From: Peptococcaceae bacterium UBA7185
Lineage (GTDB): Bacteria; Bacillota; Peptococcia; Peptococcales; Peptococcaceae
Direction of reading: 5' to 3'
Length of the DNA stretch: 64,000 bases
Assembly (NCBI GenBank): GCA_002491065.1
Contig: DKVF01000051.1
Coordinates: 3,451-67,450, forward strand
Shown here: positions 29,728 to 37,966 of the stretch, piece after piece
How positions within the stretch are numbered: the stretch's first letter is position 1
How the letters are laid out: every line of letters begins with the position of its first letter
Program-made: the position numbers and the translations under genes
The notes under the pieces: generated by a model
What the model was told of the DNA's origin: nothing
Databases searched by the model: none
What the model saw: only the letters and a program-made list of their open reading frames with translations

Positions 29728-29763
29728 TAGTATAGCATAGAACAACTGCTCTGTGCTATACTA
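29728..29763. promoter_or_regulatory. symmetric divergent promoter of sirtuin and dinB, with LexA-like centre
   Basis: TAGTATAGCA (29728-29737) and TGCTATACTA (29754-29763) are perfect mirror images. Each gives an outward extended -10 box (TGCTATACT), one for each gene. Between them lies GAACAACTGCTC, close to the GAAC-N4-GTTC core of a Gram-positive LexA box, so both genes could share SOS control. Confidence 0.5.
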
Positions 29764-29793
29764 TTTGAGAAGAAAACAAAGGGGGGAGCGGCC

Positions 29794-31008
29794 ATGAAAC
29801 CAGCAATTTTACATATTGATATGGATGCATTTTATGCTGCGGTGGAGCAGCGGGATCATCCGGAGCTGAAAGGAAAGCCGGTCATTGTAGGCGGCAGCCC
29901 GGAGAGCCGCGGTGTGGTTTCCACTGCGTCCTATGAAGCGCGCAGATTTGGCGTGCACTCGGCTATGCCGATGGCAGAGGCTGTGCGGCTTTGTCCCCAT
30001 GGTGTATACTTGCCTGTGAATATGAAACAATATCGGGCGGTATCTGCCCAGCTTATGGATATTTTTCGGCGCTTTACCCCTGATGTGGAAGCTATTTCTT
30101 TAGATGAAGCCTTTCTGGATGTCACAGGCAGCCAAAAGCTTTTTGGTCCTGCGGAAGAAATTGGCCGACGCATAAAAATGTCTATTGCCGAGGAATTACA
30201 TTTGACGGCTTCCGTGGGTTTATCGTATAATAAGTTCTTAGCCAAGCTGGCTTCGGACATGGAGAAGCCGGACGGTTTTACAATTCTCTGGCAGGAGGAT
30301 CTGGCACAGCGGGTGTGGCCCTTGTCGGTGCGCCGCATGATGGGCGTCGGTGAAAAGACAGCGCAGCTCTTGGAGGGCATGGGCGTCCGCACCATCGGGC
30401 AGTTGGCCAGACTAGATGGCGGACTGCTGCAGCATTTGCTGGGCAAACAGGGCATGTTGATTCATCAGCTGGCCAATGGGATTGACAATCGCAAGGTGGA
30501 GGCCGTGCGCGAACATAAATCCGTGGGTCGCGAGGTAACCTTTCCCCAGGATATAAATCAGCGTGATCAACTGGAAACAGTACTGTTCACTTTGACCGAT
30601 GATGTGTGTCATACGCTGCGGGAAAATCGTTTGAAGGGAAAAACGGTGTCTATCAAGATTCGTTATCCCGATTTTCGCAGTATCACTCGCGCAGTGACAT
30701 TATCTCAATATACTGCCAATTTTGAGCCGGTATTTGCGGCGGCCCAAAACCTAATGGCGCAGCATTATAAAGATGACACCGCGATACGCTTGTTGGGCGT
30801 GACCGTGTCCAATCTGAAAAAAGATGCCGAGATCGTGGAGCAGCAGGATCTGTTTGCCGATCAGGCTGCCATAGAAAAACAGAAAGAATTAAATAAAGTG
30901 CTGGATAAAATAAACGGGAAATATGGCGGGAATACCTTGCGGCGTGCAAGGAAACTGACCGGTTGGGCAAAAAATGGGGAACTTTCTCAGGAGGATTTAC
31001 GTCTATAA
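29794..31008 (+). CDS. dinB: DNA polymerase IV (Y family)
   Basis: A 404-residue translesion polymerase. Catalytic residues appear in IDMDAFYAAVEQRD and SLDEAFLDVT; SVGLSYNKFLAKLASD and the little-finger domain follow. The C terminus lacks a clear QxxLF clamp motif apart from QQDLF near residue 350. AAAGGGGGGAGCGG precedes the ATG. Expected to be DNA-damage induced. Confidence 0.96.
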   Translation: MKPAILHIDMDAFYAAVEQRDHPELKGKPVIVGGSPESRGVVSTASYEARRFGVHSAMPMAEAVRLCPHGVYLPVNMKQYRAVSAQLMDIFRRFTPDVEAISLDEAFLDVTGSQKLFGPAEEIGRRIKMSIAEELHLTASVGLSYNKFLAKLASDMEKPDGFTILWQEDLAQRVWPLSVRRMMGVGEKTAQLLEGMGVRTIGQLARLDGGLLQHLLGKQGMLIHQLANGIDNRKVEAVREHKSVGREVTFPQDINQRDQLETVLFTLTDDVCHTLRENRLKGKTVSIKIRYPDFRSITRAVTLSQYTANFEPVFAAAQNLMAQHYKDDTAIRLLGVTVSNLKKDAEIVEQQDLFADQAAIEKQKELNKVLDKINGKYGGNTLRRARKLTGWAKNGELSQEDLRL

Positions 31009-31033
31009 AGTACCGGATGAAGGAGGAACCGGC

Positions 31034-31630
31034 GTGGAAGAAGCAATACTGATTCGCAAGAGCCAACAGGGCGATATGGACGCTTTTGAGCAATTGATTT
31101 TGCTGTATGAAAAAAAAGTGTACACCATTGCCTATAAATATATGGGAAATCATGAAGATGCCAGTGATATCGCGCAGGAAGCGTTGATCAAAACCTACCA
31201 GTCTATTGGCAGCTTTCGCGGAGAATCGTCTTTCAGTACATGGATTGGCCGGATTACGGCAAATAAGTGCCTGGATGAATTGCGGAAACGAAAACGGATG
31301 CAGGTCACTTCTTTGAGTGAAGAGATGGAACTGGAAGAAGGCGCCGTGCAGCGGGAACTGCCGGCAGAGGATTTTACTCCTGAAGAGCACGTGGTACAGC
31401 AGGAGACAGTCCAATATGTACAGACTATGCTGAACCGACTAAAGGATGAATATCGTGTGGTGCTGATATTGCGAGAATTAGAGGGCCGCAGCTATGAGGA
31501 AATTGCCGAGCTGCTGTCCTGCTCTTTGGGTACGGTGAAATCCCGCATTTCACGGGCAAGGAATTATTTAAAGGCACAAATTTTGGCAGATAAAAAAGGA
31601 GAAGGGAGAAAGAAAGGTGTCGGACGATAA
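31034..31630 (+). CDS. RNA polymerase ECF-type sigma factor
   Basis: A 198-residue sigma-70 family protein with only regions 2 and 4. Region 2 reads DASDIAQEALIKTYQSIGSFRGESSFSTW in parts, followed by RITANKCLDELRKRKR; region 4 is near YRVVLILRELEGRSYEEIAELL with TVKSRISRAR. The GTG start at 31034 has AGGAGG seven bases upstream; an earlier in-frame ATG lies inside dinB. Its end overlaps the next gene by 14 bases, the usual arrangement with an anti-sigma factor. Confidence 0.92.
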   Translation: MEEAILIRKSQQGDMDAFEQLILLYEKKVYTIAYKYMGNHEDASDIAQEALIKTYQSIGSFRGESSFSTWIGRITANKCLDELRKRKRMQVTSLSEEMELEEGAVQRELPAEDFTPEEHVVQQETVQYVQTMLNRLKDEYRVVLILRELEGRSYEEIAELLSCSLGTVKSRISRARNYLKAQILADKKGEGRKKGVGR

Positions 31631-32501
31631 AAAGAAAAGAGAGGAAGCTGTCGGCGAGGACGCGCTGGACGTTTTGTTGGCCCGATGGGCAGAGGCTGAG
31701 ATTGAACCGCCAGCGGGATTTCATGAACAGACGATGGAGCGGCTGCGGGAAACCCAGCAGCAGAAAAAAGAAACTGTCCTGACACGTCTTGTAAGGAAGA
31801 AAAGATGGATGTCAGCTGCAGCGGCGGCAGTACTGGTGTTGTGCTGTATCCCGGTGGTACAGGGACAGTTTGGTCACGATATTACCGAGAATAAGATGGA
31901 AATGCGGCAGGAAGAGGTCAAGCAGGAGGAACAGGCTTTTGTGATGCAGAATGAGGACGAGGAATCACAGGAAGCCACAGGGGATGAAGCGCAGAAAAGC
32001 ACTGCTCAGCGCACGCCAAAAAATGAGCAGCCGAAAGTAAGCGGTGAAGAAAAAACTTCACAGGACGCAGCAAAGCAGGAGACAGCAGCGCCGGTTACTT
32101 CTCAGACAAAGGACAGTGCCGTTGACGCAGCGCCCAGTGAGGCATCTTTCGTAGAAGATGAAAACGATAACCAGGGAATCGCGGCGTATAGTCTGGATGT
32201 ACCAGAGGGTGAGAGTGAGTTGGATACCTTACTGAAGAAAGGCCGCAGTGTTTCAGAGAAATTGGATGAAGCGCTTGTGAATGCGCAGTCCTATCAGGAT
32301 GCGCTGGAAGATTTGACTAGCCAGTTGGAGGACGCACAGCAAAAGCTGCAGGAGTGCGATGAAAAATTACAACATGAGCCGGAGAATTCTCAACTGCAGG
32401 AGCAGATAGACGAATTAAAGGCAAACATAGAGACATTGAAAAAAGAAATCGAGCAGATGAAGGAATTACTTGCAGAGGCAAAGGCTACGGCAGAGGAATA
32501 A
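31617..32501 (+). CDS. probable membrane anti-sigma factor with extracellular coiled coil
   Basis: A 294-residue protein starting at GTG. A cytoplasmic part (1-63) holds the helical PPAGFHEQTMERLRE segment seen in ECF partner proteins; one membrane helix follows (about 64-82); the outer part is an acidic low-complexity stretch and then a predicted coiled coil (about 205-294, heptads such as LEDLTSQLEDAQQKLQEC). No zinc-finger HxxxCxxC is present, so it is not a ZAS-type anti-sigma. Overlap with the sigma gene supports the pairing. The outer coil may sense envelope state. Confidence 0.7.
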   Translation: MSDDKKKREEAVGEDALDVLLARWAEAEIEPPAGFHEQTMERLRETQQQKKETVLTRLVRKKRWMSAAAAAVLVLCCIPVVQGQFGHDITENKMEMRQEEVKQEEQAFVMQNEDEESQEATGDEAQKSTAQRTPKNEQPKVSGEEKTSQDAAKQETAAPVTSQTKDSAVDAAPSEASFVEDENDNQGIAAYSLDVPEGESELDTLLKKGRSVSEKLDEALVNAQSYQDALEDLTSQLEDAQQKLQECDEKLQHEPENSQLQEQIDELKANIETLKKEIEQMKELLAEAKATAEE

Positions 32502-32538
32502 CTTTGGCAAATTGATTCTGTTCGGTGATGGAGAAATT

Positions 32539-32586
32539 GCTGTTTATTGGCTTCTTGGCGATAGGAGGTCGATAAACAGCTTTTTT
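32539..32586 (+). terminator. Rho-independent terminator after the sigma/anti-sigma pair
   Basis: GCTGTTTAT (32539-32547) pairs with ATAAACAGC (32572-32580) and runs into six T. Confidence 0.75.
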
Positions 32587-32666
32587 GCGGAATGCGGAGT
32601 GTAGTTTGAAAATGCAGTTATTTTTTCTGTATGTCTTTTCCGACAAAAGGTAACAAATTAAGCTTG

Positions 32667-32695
32667 TTTACATATATGGTAATTTATGTTATATT
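32667..32695 (+). promoter_or_regulatory. promoter of the small helical protein gene
   Basis: TTTACA (32667-32672) and TATATT (32690-32695) with a 17-base spacer. Confidence 0.55.
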
Positions 32696-32744
32696 AGAAA
32701 CAACAAAGGATGAATTCCAATATAGAAGGACAGGAGATCGGATT

Positions 32745-33047
32745 ATGAATGAACAAACTATGCTTTGGTTTTTACAAAAATCAACCCATCATGAGTTGAG
32801 CTGTCAGGCTGCGATTTTATGGATGGATTGCTACACTTATCTGCAAAATCAAAGTCGTGCCTGCACACCTCAGATTTCTTTCGCAGCGCTGCGCGAGCTG
32901 TGTGATTTGGATGAAGAAAAGTTACGGGACGCTTGTAGAGAATTGGTGCAGGCCGGTATGCTGCAGCCGGTATTACAGCAAAAGCAGCTTTTTGTGCGGT
33001 TGGTATCAGAGCCGCTGTACTGTATACCGACTCGCGATGCAGGATGA
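32745..33047 (+). CDS. small protein, probable winged-helix fold
   Basis: A 100-residue protein with CAGGAGATC before the ATG and a promoter about 50 bases upstream. Its middle reads like a winged helix (ISFAALRELCDLDEEKLRDACRELVQAGML, then a two-strand wing around QPVLQQKQLFVRLV). This could be a DNA-binding regulator, but I do not recognise the family. It is a single gene preceding an 800-base gap. Confidence 0.6.
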   Translation: MNEQTMLWFLQKSTHHELSCQAAILWMDCYTYLQNQSRACTPQISFAALRELCDLDEEKLRDACRELVQAGMLQPVLQQKQLFVRLVSEPLYCIPTRDAG

Positions 33048-33121
33048 AGGGAAGGTATTTTTATATGTAAAGCGTGCCATGTATTTGAGGGCGCAATATT
33101 TATAAAAGGTGAAACAGTTAA

Positions 33122-33240
33122 AAAATGAGCAGATAGGAATTTTTCATTGAAGCGACATGCTTCCTTTTAGGCAGGCAAGGGAAAGTGTAAAAATTGTTTA
33201 CCTGAAAGGGTGCATGCTGAAATTTCTATCTGCTCATTTT
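33122..33240. repeat. 119-base imperfect palindrome
   Basis: The first 21 bases (AAAATGAGCAGATAG, one mismatch, AATTT) are mirrored at the other end (33220-33240), and inner blocks ATGC, CCTTT and AGG also pair. The whole folds into one long hairpin with small bulges. It has no coding frame. It could be a structured RNA or a small non-autonomous mobile element remnant; no second copy was found in the window. Confidence 0.55.
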
Positions 33241-33442
33241 GGATAAAAGCAATTTGATGATGGAATATTATTTTTGGTTGGGTAGCACCATTGGATTTGG
33301 TGTAATATCAAATAATTCGATAATTTTTTCTGTGTCAAAGGTATAAACAAAATATTGCGAAAATAATTGCTGTTATGATTTGAGGAACGATTGCGATGAT
33401 GATTACTTGTCAGAAATGAAGAAGATTTAGGGCAATATTATT

Positions 33443-33637
33443 TTATCTGCCTTGATATGGCAGTAAGTTGCTGCTCTTGTCTGCTGGTTTAGAAAGAAGA
33501 TAGGTTATATCTTCCTGAAAGCCCTTAAAACGTTCATCAAAATGGGCTTTCAGATTGTCCATCTGTTCGCCGCGCAACGTGTAGCCGTCAAATAGTGCAG
33601 TCACCTTGGGAACCAGCTCATTTTCAAGGCTTATCAT
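33443..33637 (-). pseudogene. short frame resembling the tail of a larger protein
   Basis: A 64-residue frame with LVPKVTALFDGYTLRGEQMD, which resembles C-terminal helical tails of some small Firmicutes proteins. There is no ribosome binding site before its ATG, and the region is AT-rich with no partner gene. It is more likely a remnant than an intact gene. Confidence 0.35.
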
Positions 33638-33757
33638 AGTATGGGATAAAAGGAAAGCTCAGCTTTCTGTGAAAATAATAAAGATGATACGATAACTTTT
33701 TTACTGAAAGGGGCAGCTCATTTGAGTGAGCGATCAACCGCCCCTATTCTCTAATAG

Positions 33758-33794
33758 CCAGATAACTCCGCGATTCGCGGAGTTATCTGGTTTT
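33758..33794. terminator. 15-bp perfect hairpin with T run
   Basis: CCAGATAACTCCGCG (33758-33772), a three-base ATT loop, and its exact complement (33776-33790), then TTTT. It points along the plus strand, where no gene stands directly before it, so it may end a small transcript from the gap. Confidence 0.7.
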
Positions 33795-33834
33795 ATGTTT
33801 TCTGACAGAAAAACATTTCCTCTCCAGAAAACAT
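33795..33834. repeat. inverted repeat ATGTTTTCTG/CAGAAAACAT
   Basis: Ten-base arms at 33795-33804 and 33825-33834 flank 20 bases and abut the preceding hairpin. The same ten-base arm occurs in the hairpin at 1394-1428. It lies about 35 bases beyond the stop of the SUKH gene on the minus strand, so it may also help end that transcript. Confidence 0.45.
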
Positions 33835-33868
33835 AGAACGACAATACATAAGAATTCTTATCGCGCTG

Positions 33869-34864
33869 TCAGATATCATACCGGTTGGCAATGGCTTTGC
33901 ATTGAAGCACAATCTGTTCCATCGTTTCTGTGGTAAAGACCAGACAGTTTTTCTGTCCTGTCATTTTGCCTGCCTGTAGCAGTTTGCCTTCTTTTATGCG
34001 GTTTTCCATCCATTGAGATACCAGATCCGGTACATAACCGTTAGTGGAAAATTCACCATCCTCGGCCAGAATTAGCGGATAATCATGGAGGTAATGCGTT
34101 ATGGACGCTTTGGGAAAAGCAAAGGTATAAAGCATATACTGCAGGTCATACATCAGCCAGCTAAGGGGATCGTCGTATAGAGCAAACTGGGATTTTTCTT
34201 CTACAATCTGTCTGGCTACGGCGCGCACCCATTGTTCTCCTTGCGGGATACCGCAGTTTCGGCAGATTTTGACCAGCAGTGGAGAGAATTCTCCTTCCTC
34301 TGTGATTTTGATTTGATGAAGCTGGTCATTTTCCGGCGTGGCCAGCTCGCTTTCCTCTACCAGAGATTGCAAGAAGGTGGTAAAGTCTGGGGCCAATGGG
34401 ATCACGCGATTGCTATTCATGTCAACGTAGGCCACTGACGGCTGTCCGTCGGGACCGCATTGGCGATAATCCAGTAAGATGAGCTCAAAGCCGGCAGATG
34501 GGCAGTCGCAGATATATACGCCATAGTCGGGATAGTGCCAGGCCTCTTTAAAAAGCTGATTGCCAGCAGTGCCGCACAGGGCGTTGGCTTTTTTACGTCC
34601 GATGCTGAAAAATCCGGCAATTTCTATATACTCCGGTTCTCCTTCTGTTTTTGCAGGCAAAGGACAGTAGGTCGCATAGGGTATGCCGCCGTTGTGTTGC
34701 TTCATCAGGGCGATATAATCGTCGGGCAGTTTGTAGCCCAAGTCCCGCTCCACTGAAGCGATGAGAAGATCATTAGGGCTTTCGTCAATATATTCTTTTG
34801 CAGCGGAATTGGTATCATCCCAAAATAGCTCTGAATCCAGTTGGGGGAATGTCTTGTTTTCCAT
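33869..34864 (-). CDS. SMI1/KNR4 (SUKH) family protein
   Basis: A 331-residue cytoplasmic protein. Residues about 15-165 form a SUKH domain: ASVERDLGYKLPDDYIALMKQHNGG, then GFFSIG, and DYGVYICDCPSAGFELILLDYR. The C-terminal half is an additional helical region of unknown role. SUKH proteins are often immunity proteins against secreted toxins but also occur as solitary housekeeping proteins. No toxin gene is adjacent. AGGAAAGG precedes the ATG at a suitable distance. Confidence 0.8.
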   Translation of the reverse strand: MENKTFPQLDSELFWDDTNSAAKEYIDESPNDLLIASVERDLGYKLPDDYIALMKQHNGGIPYATYCPLPAKTEGEPEYIEIAGFFSIGRKKANALCGTAGNQLFKEAWHYPDYGVYICDCPSAGFELILLDYRQCGPDGQPSVAYVDMNSNRVIPLAPDFTTFLQSLVEESELATPENDQLHQIKITEEGEFSPLLVKICRNCGIPQGEQWVRAVARQIVEEKSQFALYDDPLSWLMYDLQYMLYTFAFPKASITHYLHDYPLILAEDGEFSTNGYVPDLVSQWMENRIKEGKLLQAGKMTGQKNCLVFTTETMEQIVLQCKAIANRYDI

Positions 34865-34939
34865 AAAATAGCATCCTTTCCTGTGATGATGAATGGTAAT
34901 TTATTTATATCATATCATATTTTGGGTTGGCTGAAAAGC

Positions 34940-35734
34940 TCAGGCCTGAAAGGTGCGGTCAAACCGTTCACTTAAGGGTTCGCCGGTGAAAAAGCTGCTG
35001 TAGTATTGAATCATGACGGTGGGCGCTTCCGTTAAAGAATATTGATAGAGCTCGGTTAGACGCTGATTGCTTTCCCGACACAGAGGATTGGGAACGGGAT
35101 TGACAATCATACCGCCTAAAAGCTGCTCTGTGTGGGTGAGCTGCAGCAGGCGGCGCAGCGCATAGCGCTTGGAAGGGGTGGGACTCACCAAAAGCTTGTG
35201 AAAAAATTTCATGGAGCGCAGACCGTGATAGATTTGCTCAGGTGTTAGCGGTACAAAAATTTCAGCAATGAGTTGACATAGTTCTTTATTCACCGGCAAA
35301 TGGTCGGTGGCGTTGGTGTTGAGCGGGTCGATTTTTTGCTGCACCATCAGCATGCGGTCAAATTCCGTTTCCATCTCTACATGGGAGACTTTACCGGATT
35401 TTATTTGCTGATAGATATAACCGTGACAATTGCTGTCCAGAATAAAATGACAGAGAAAGCCCAAAGTATATGCCAAAAGGCGGGAATCCTGCTGGCTGAG
35501 GCTGATGGTGTCGCGGGCCTGTTCAAAAAAATAACGGGCAGGGTATTTGTGCATTTGAAATCCAATCCTGGAAACCGAATGGGGTAAAAAAGGGCGATAG
35601 TAAAAAATAATATCCGGTCCGTGCTGCCCGATTTGGTACAATTGGATATTGGGACGGATGATTTCCTGCAAGTAATCGGGCAACTGGGGCAGTAGCTGCT
35701 GACCAAAGAGATAATGGGCAAAATTGGATGGCAT
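34940..35734 (-). CDS. zinc-dependent phospholipase C family protein
   Basis: A 264-residue protein of the zinc-dependent phospholipase C/S1-P1 nuclease-like family. Metal-binding candidates include His in NFAHYLFG, GQHGPDIIFYY, LGFLCHFILDSNCHGYI and VSHVEMETEFDR. No signal peptide is visible, unlike secreted clostridial phospholipases, so it is probably cytoplasmic. GGAGGA is seven bases before the chosen ATG; an ATG two codons earlier touches the site. Substrate unknown. Confidence 0.8.
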   Translation of the reverse strand: MPSNFAHYLFGQQLLPQLPDYLQEIIRPNIQLYQIGQHGPDIIFYYRPFLPHSVSRIGFQMHKYPARYFFEQARDTISLSQQDSRLLAYTLGFLCHFILDSNCHGYIYQQIKSGKVSHVEMETEFDRMLMVQQKIDPLNTNATDHLPVNKELCQLIAEIFVPLTPEQIYHGLRSMKFFHKLLVSPTPSKRYALRRLLQLTHTEQLLGGMIVNPVPNPLCRESNQRLTELYQYSLTEAPTVMIQYYSSFFTGEPLSERFDRTFQA

Positions 35735-35973
35735 GGCCATTCCTCCAATCCATCAAAAATACGATGATTATTTTGTAATTATAGTATGCAGTTTATGTAA
35801 GACTTAGAAAAAATATTTTAAGCAATGACGGATATTTTAAAAGGGTAAAAACTGAAGGAAAAGGCACTTATAGAAAAAGTTTGTTTTGCGCCCATGTTTT
35901 ACAGGAAAGTGGAGTGTAAAAATGGAAAAAAGTAAAAACTGTTTATGATACGGTGATGGAGGGAAAAACTGAA

Positions 35974-37353
35974 ATGAACGAAACAGAGATTGAAAAAATT
36001 CTGGATGAACAAAGAAAGTTTTTCGCCAGTGGCCGAACGCTGGATGTGAATTATCGAGTACAGGCGTTGAATCGGCTGCAAAAGGCGATAAAGCGTCATG
36101 AGTGGGAGATAGAACATGCTTTAAAGCAGGATTTGGGAAAAAGCAGATTTGAAAGCTATATGTGTGAGTTGGGATTGACTCACAGCGAACTTTCCTATAT
36201 GAAGAAGCATGTGAAAGGGTTTGCAAGGGAGCGGACTGTGCGCACGCCTTTAGCGCAGTTTGCAGCCAAAAGCTATACCAAGCCGGTTCCCTACGGTACG
36301 GTATTGATTATGAGCCCATGGAATTATCCTTTCATGCTCACCATGGAGCCACTGGTGGATGCTTTGGCGGCGGGCAACACCGCTGTGCTGAAGCCCAGCG
36401 CCTATTCTACCCATACCAGTGCGGTGCTGCAAAAGCTGATAGCAGAATGTTTTGACCCCGCTTATGTGGCGGTGGTGACCGGCGGACGGGCGGAAAACAG
36501 CTGTTTGCTGCAGCAGCCCTTTGATTATATCTTTTTTACCGGCAGTCAGGCGGTGGGCAAGGAAGTGATGCGGCAAGCCGCTCAGCATTTGACGCCGGTG
36601 ACGCTGGAGTTAGGTGGGAAAAGTCCCTGCATTGTGGACCGCTCCGCCAAAATTGAGTTGGCGGCAAAACGCATCGTGTTCGGCAAATTTTTGAACTGCG
36701 GGCAGACCTGTGTAGCGCCCGACTATATTTATTGTGAGGCCAGTGTGCACGATCAGCTGGTACAGGCCATCACAAAGGAAATCAAGGAGCAGTTTGGGGA
36801 ACAGCCGTTGAAAAATGAACGCTATGGGAAAATTATCAACGAAAAACATTTTCTGCGCCTGTGCGGGCTGCTGATGCCAGAAAAAATCATTTGCGGCGGC
36901 GAAACACAAGCGGCGCAATGCCGCATTGCGCCCACCGTGCTGGATCATGTGACATGGGACGATGAGATCATGCAGGAGGAAATATTCGGCCCGTTGCTGC
37001 CCATTTTGACTTATGACAGCATAGCGGATGTGGTGCAGACCATGAACAATCGTCCCCATCCCTTAGCGTTATATTTATTTACCGAGGAGCAAAATACTGT
37101 GCAGTATGTGACGGCACGTTGCCAGTTCGGTGGCTGCTGTGTCAACGATACCATGATTCATCTGGCTACCAGTCAAATGGGCTTTGGCGGTGTAGGTGCC
37201 AGCGGGATGGGTGCTTACCATGGAAAAGCGGGGTTTGAAACCTTTTCCCACCGCAAGAGCATTGTGGACAAAAAGACTTGGATGGATTTGCCCATGCGGT
37301 ATCAACCCTATAAAAGACGATATGAAAGATTGCTGCATATTTTTTTGCGGTAG
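35974..37353 (+). CDS. aldehyde dehydrogenase (class 3-like)
   Basis: A 459-residue NAD(P)-dependent aldehyde dehydrogenase of the shorter, class 3/YwdH type. Key parts: SPWNYPF, GNTAVLKPSAYS, catalytic Glu in LELGGKSPC and nucleophilic Cys in NCGQTCVAPDY. GGAGGG lies ten bases before the ATG at 35974, so the upstream GTG/ATG pair is not used. It probably oxidises fatty or other medium-chain aldehydes. Single gene. Confidence 0.93.
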   Translation: MNETEIEKILDEQRKFFASGRTLDVNYRVQALNRLQKAIKRHEWEIEHALKQDLGKSRFESYMCELGLTHSELSYMKKHVKGFARERTVRTPLAQFAAKSYTKPVPYGTVLIMSPWNYPFMLTMEPLVDALAAGNTAVLKPSAYSTHTSAVLQKLIAECFDPAYVAVVTGGRAENSCLLQQPFDYIFFTGSQAVGKEVMRQAAQHLTPVTLELGGKSPCIVDRSAKIELAAKRIVFGKFLNCGQTCVAPDYIYCEASVHDQLVQAITKEIKEQFGEQPLKNERYGKIINEKHFLRLCGLLMPEKIICGGETQAAQCRIAPTVLDHVTWDDEIMQEEIFGPLLPILTYDSIADVVQTMNNRPHPLALYLFTEEQNTVQYVTARCQFGGCCVNDTMIHLATSQMGFGGVGASGMGAYHGKAGFETFSHRKSIVDKKTWMDLPMRYQPYKRRYERLLHIFLR

Positions 37354-37396
37354 AGAAGTATAGGCAACTCTAAAATGATACAAAGGAGAAATTATA

Positions 37397-37477
37397 ATGC
37401 TTAGAAAAATATTTTCAATAAGAGAGTGTCATTTTTCCCATTACAATTCTGGCAAAACGAAAGCGGCTATGCTATAA
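37397..37477 (+). CDS. possible 26-residue small protein or leader peptide
   Basis: AAAGGAGAA seven bases before an ATG opens a 26-codon frame (start MLRKIFSIRECH, end KAAML) that stops within the tatA promoter. The strong ribosome binding site is the only support. It could be a leader peptide or chance. Confidence 0.3.
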   Translation: MLRKIFSIRECHFSHYNSGKTKAAML

Positions 37478-37552
37478 TAAGATGAATATTTCATGAGATA
37501 AATGAAAAAATGCGATGCGTATGAGGTTGTATCGCAATAGGAGGCTGCGAGT

Positions 37553-37864
37553 ATGCTAAATATTGGACCAACTGAGTTGATATTAATCCTGGGCGTGGCG
37601 CTGGTGATTTTTGGTCCGGGCAAGCTGCCCGAATTAGGTCAGACTTTGGGTAAAACTATTCGTGAGTTCAAGAGCGCTGTGAACAACATCGACGAGGACA
37701 TCAAAAAAGATTTAGTGGATTTGAAAAATGAAGTGCAGGATGTCAAGGAAACCGTTGATATGCGCGGGACCATTGAAGAACTCCAAAAGGATATCAAGGA
37801 CGCCGTAAAGATTGATTTGGATACAGAAGCTGTGAAGACAGCGGAACCCCATGAAGAGAAATAA
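37553..37864 (+). CDS. tatA: Sec-independent protein translocase TatA
   Basis: A 103-residue membrane protein: one N-terminal helix (about 6-20), the FGPGKLPELG hinge, an amphipathic helix, and a long charged coil. It has the TatA/E pattern. TatA forms the pore of the twin-arginine pathway together with TatC, encoded next. An extended -10 box (TGCTATAAT) lies about 75 bases upstream, and AGGAGGCTGCGAGT precedes the ATG. No TatB is present, as in most Gram-positive minimal Tat systems. Confidence 0.95.
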   Translation: MLNIGPTELILILGVALVIFGPGKLPELGQTLGKTIREFKSAVNNIDEDIKKDLVDLKNEVQDVKETVDMRGTIEELQKDIKDAVKIDLDTEAVKTAEPHEEK

Positions 37865-37966
37865 AAGAATTCCCGCTGGCTGAGAAAAGTTTTGTAAGTT
37901 TGGTTACAAAGTAATTTATGGGGCAGTCAAAGGCAGGGTTTGGGACAGAAGTTGGTGAAATTATTC

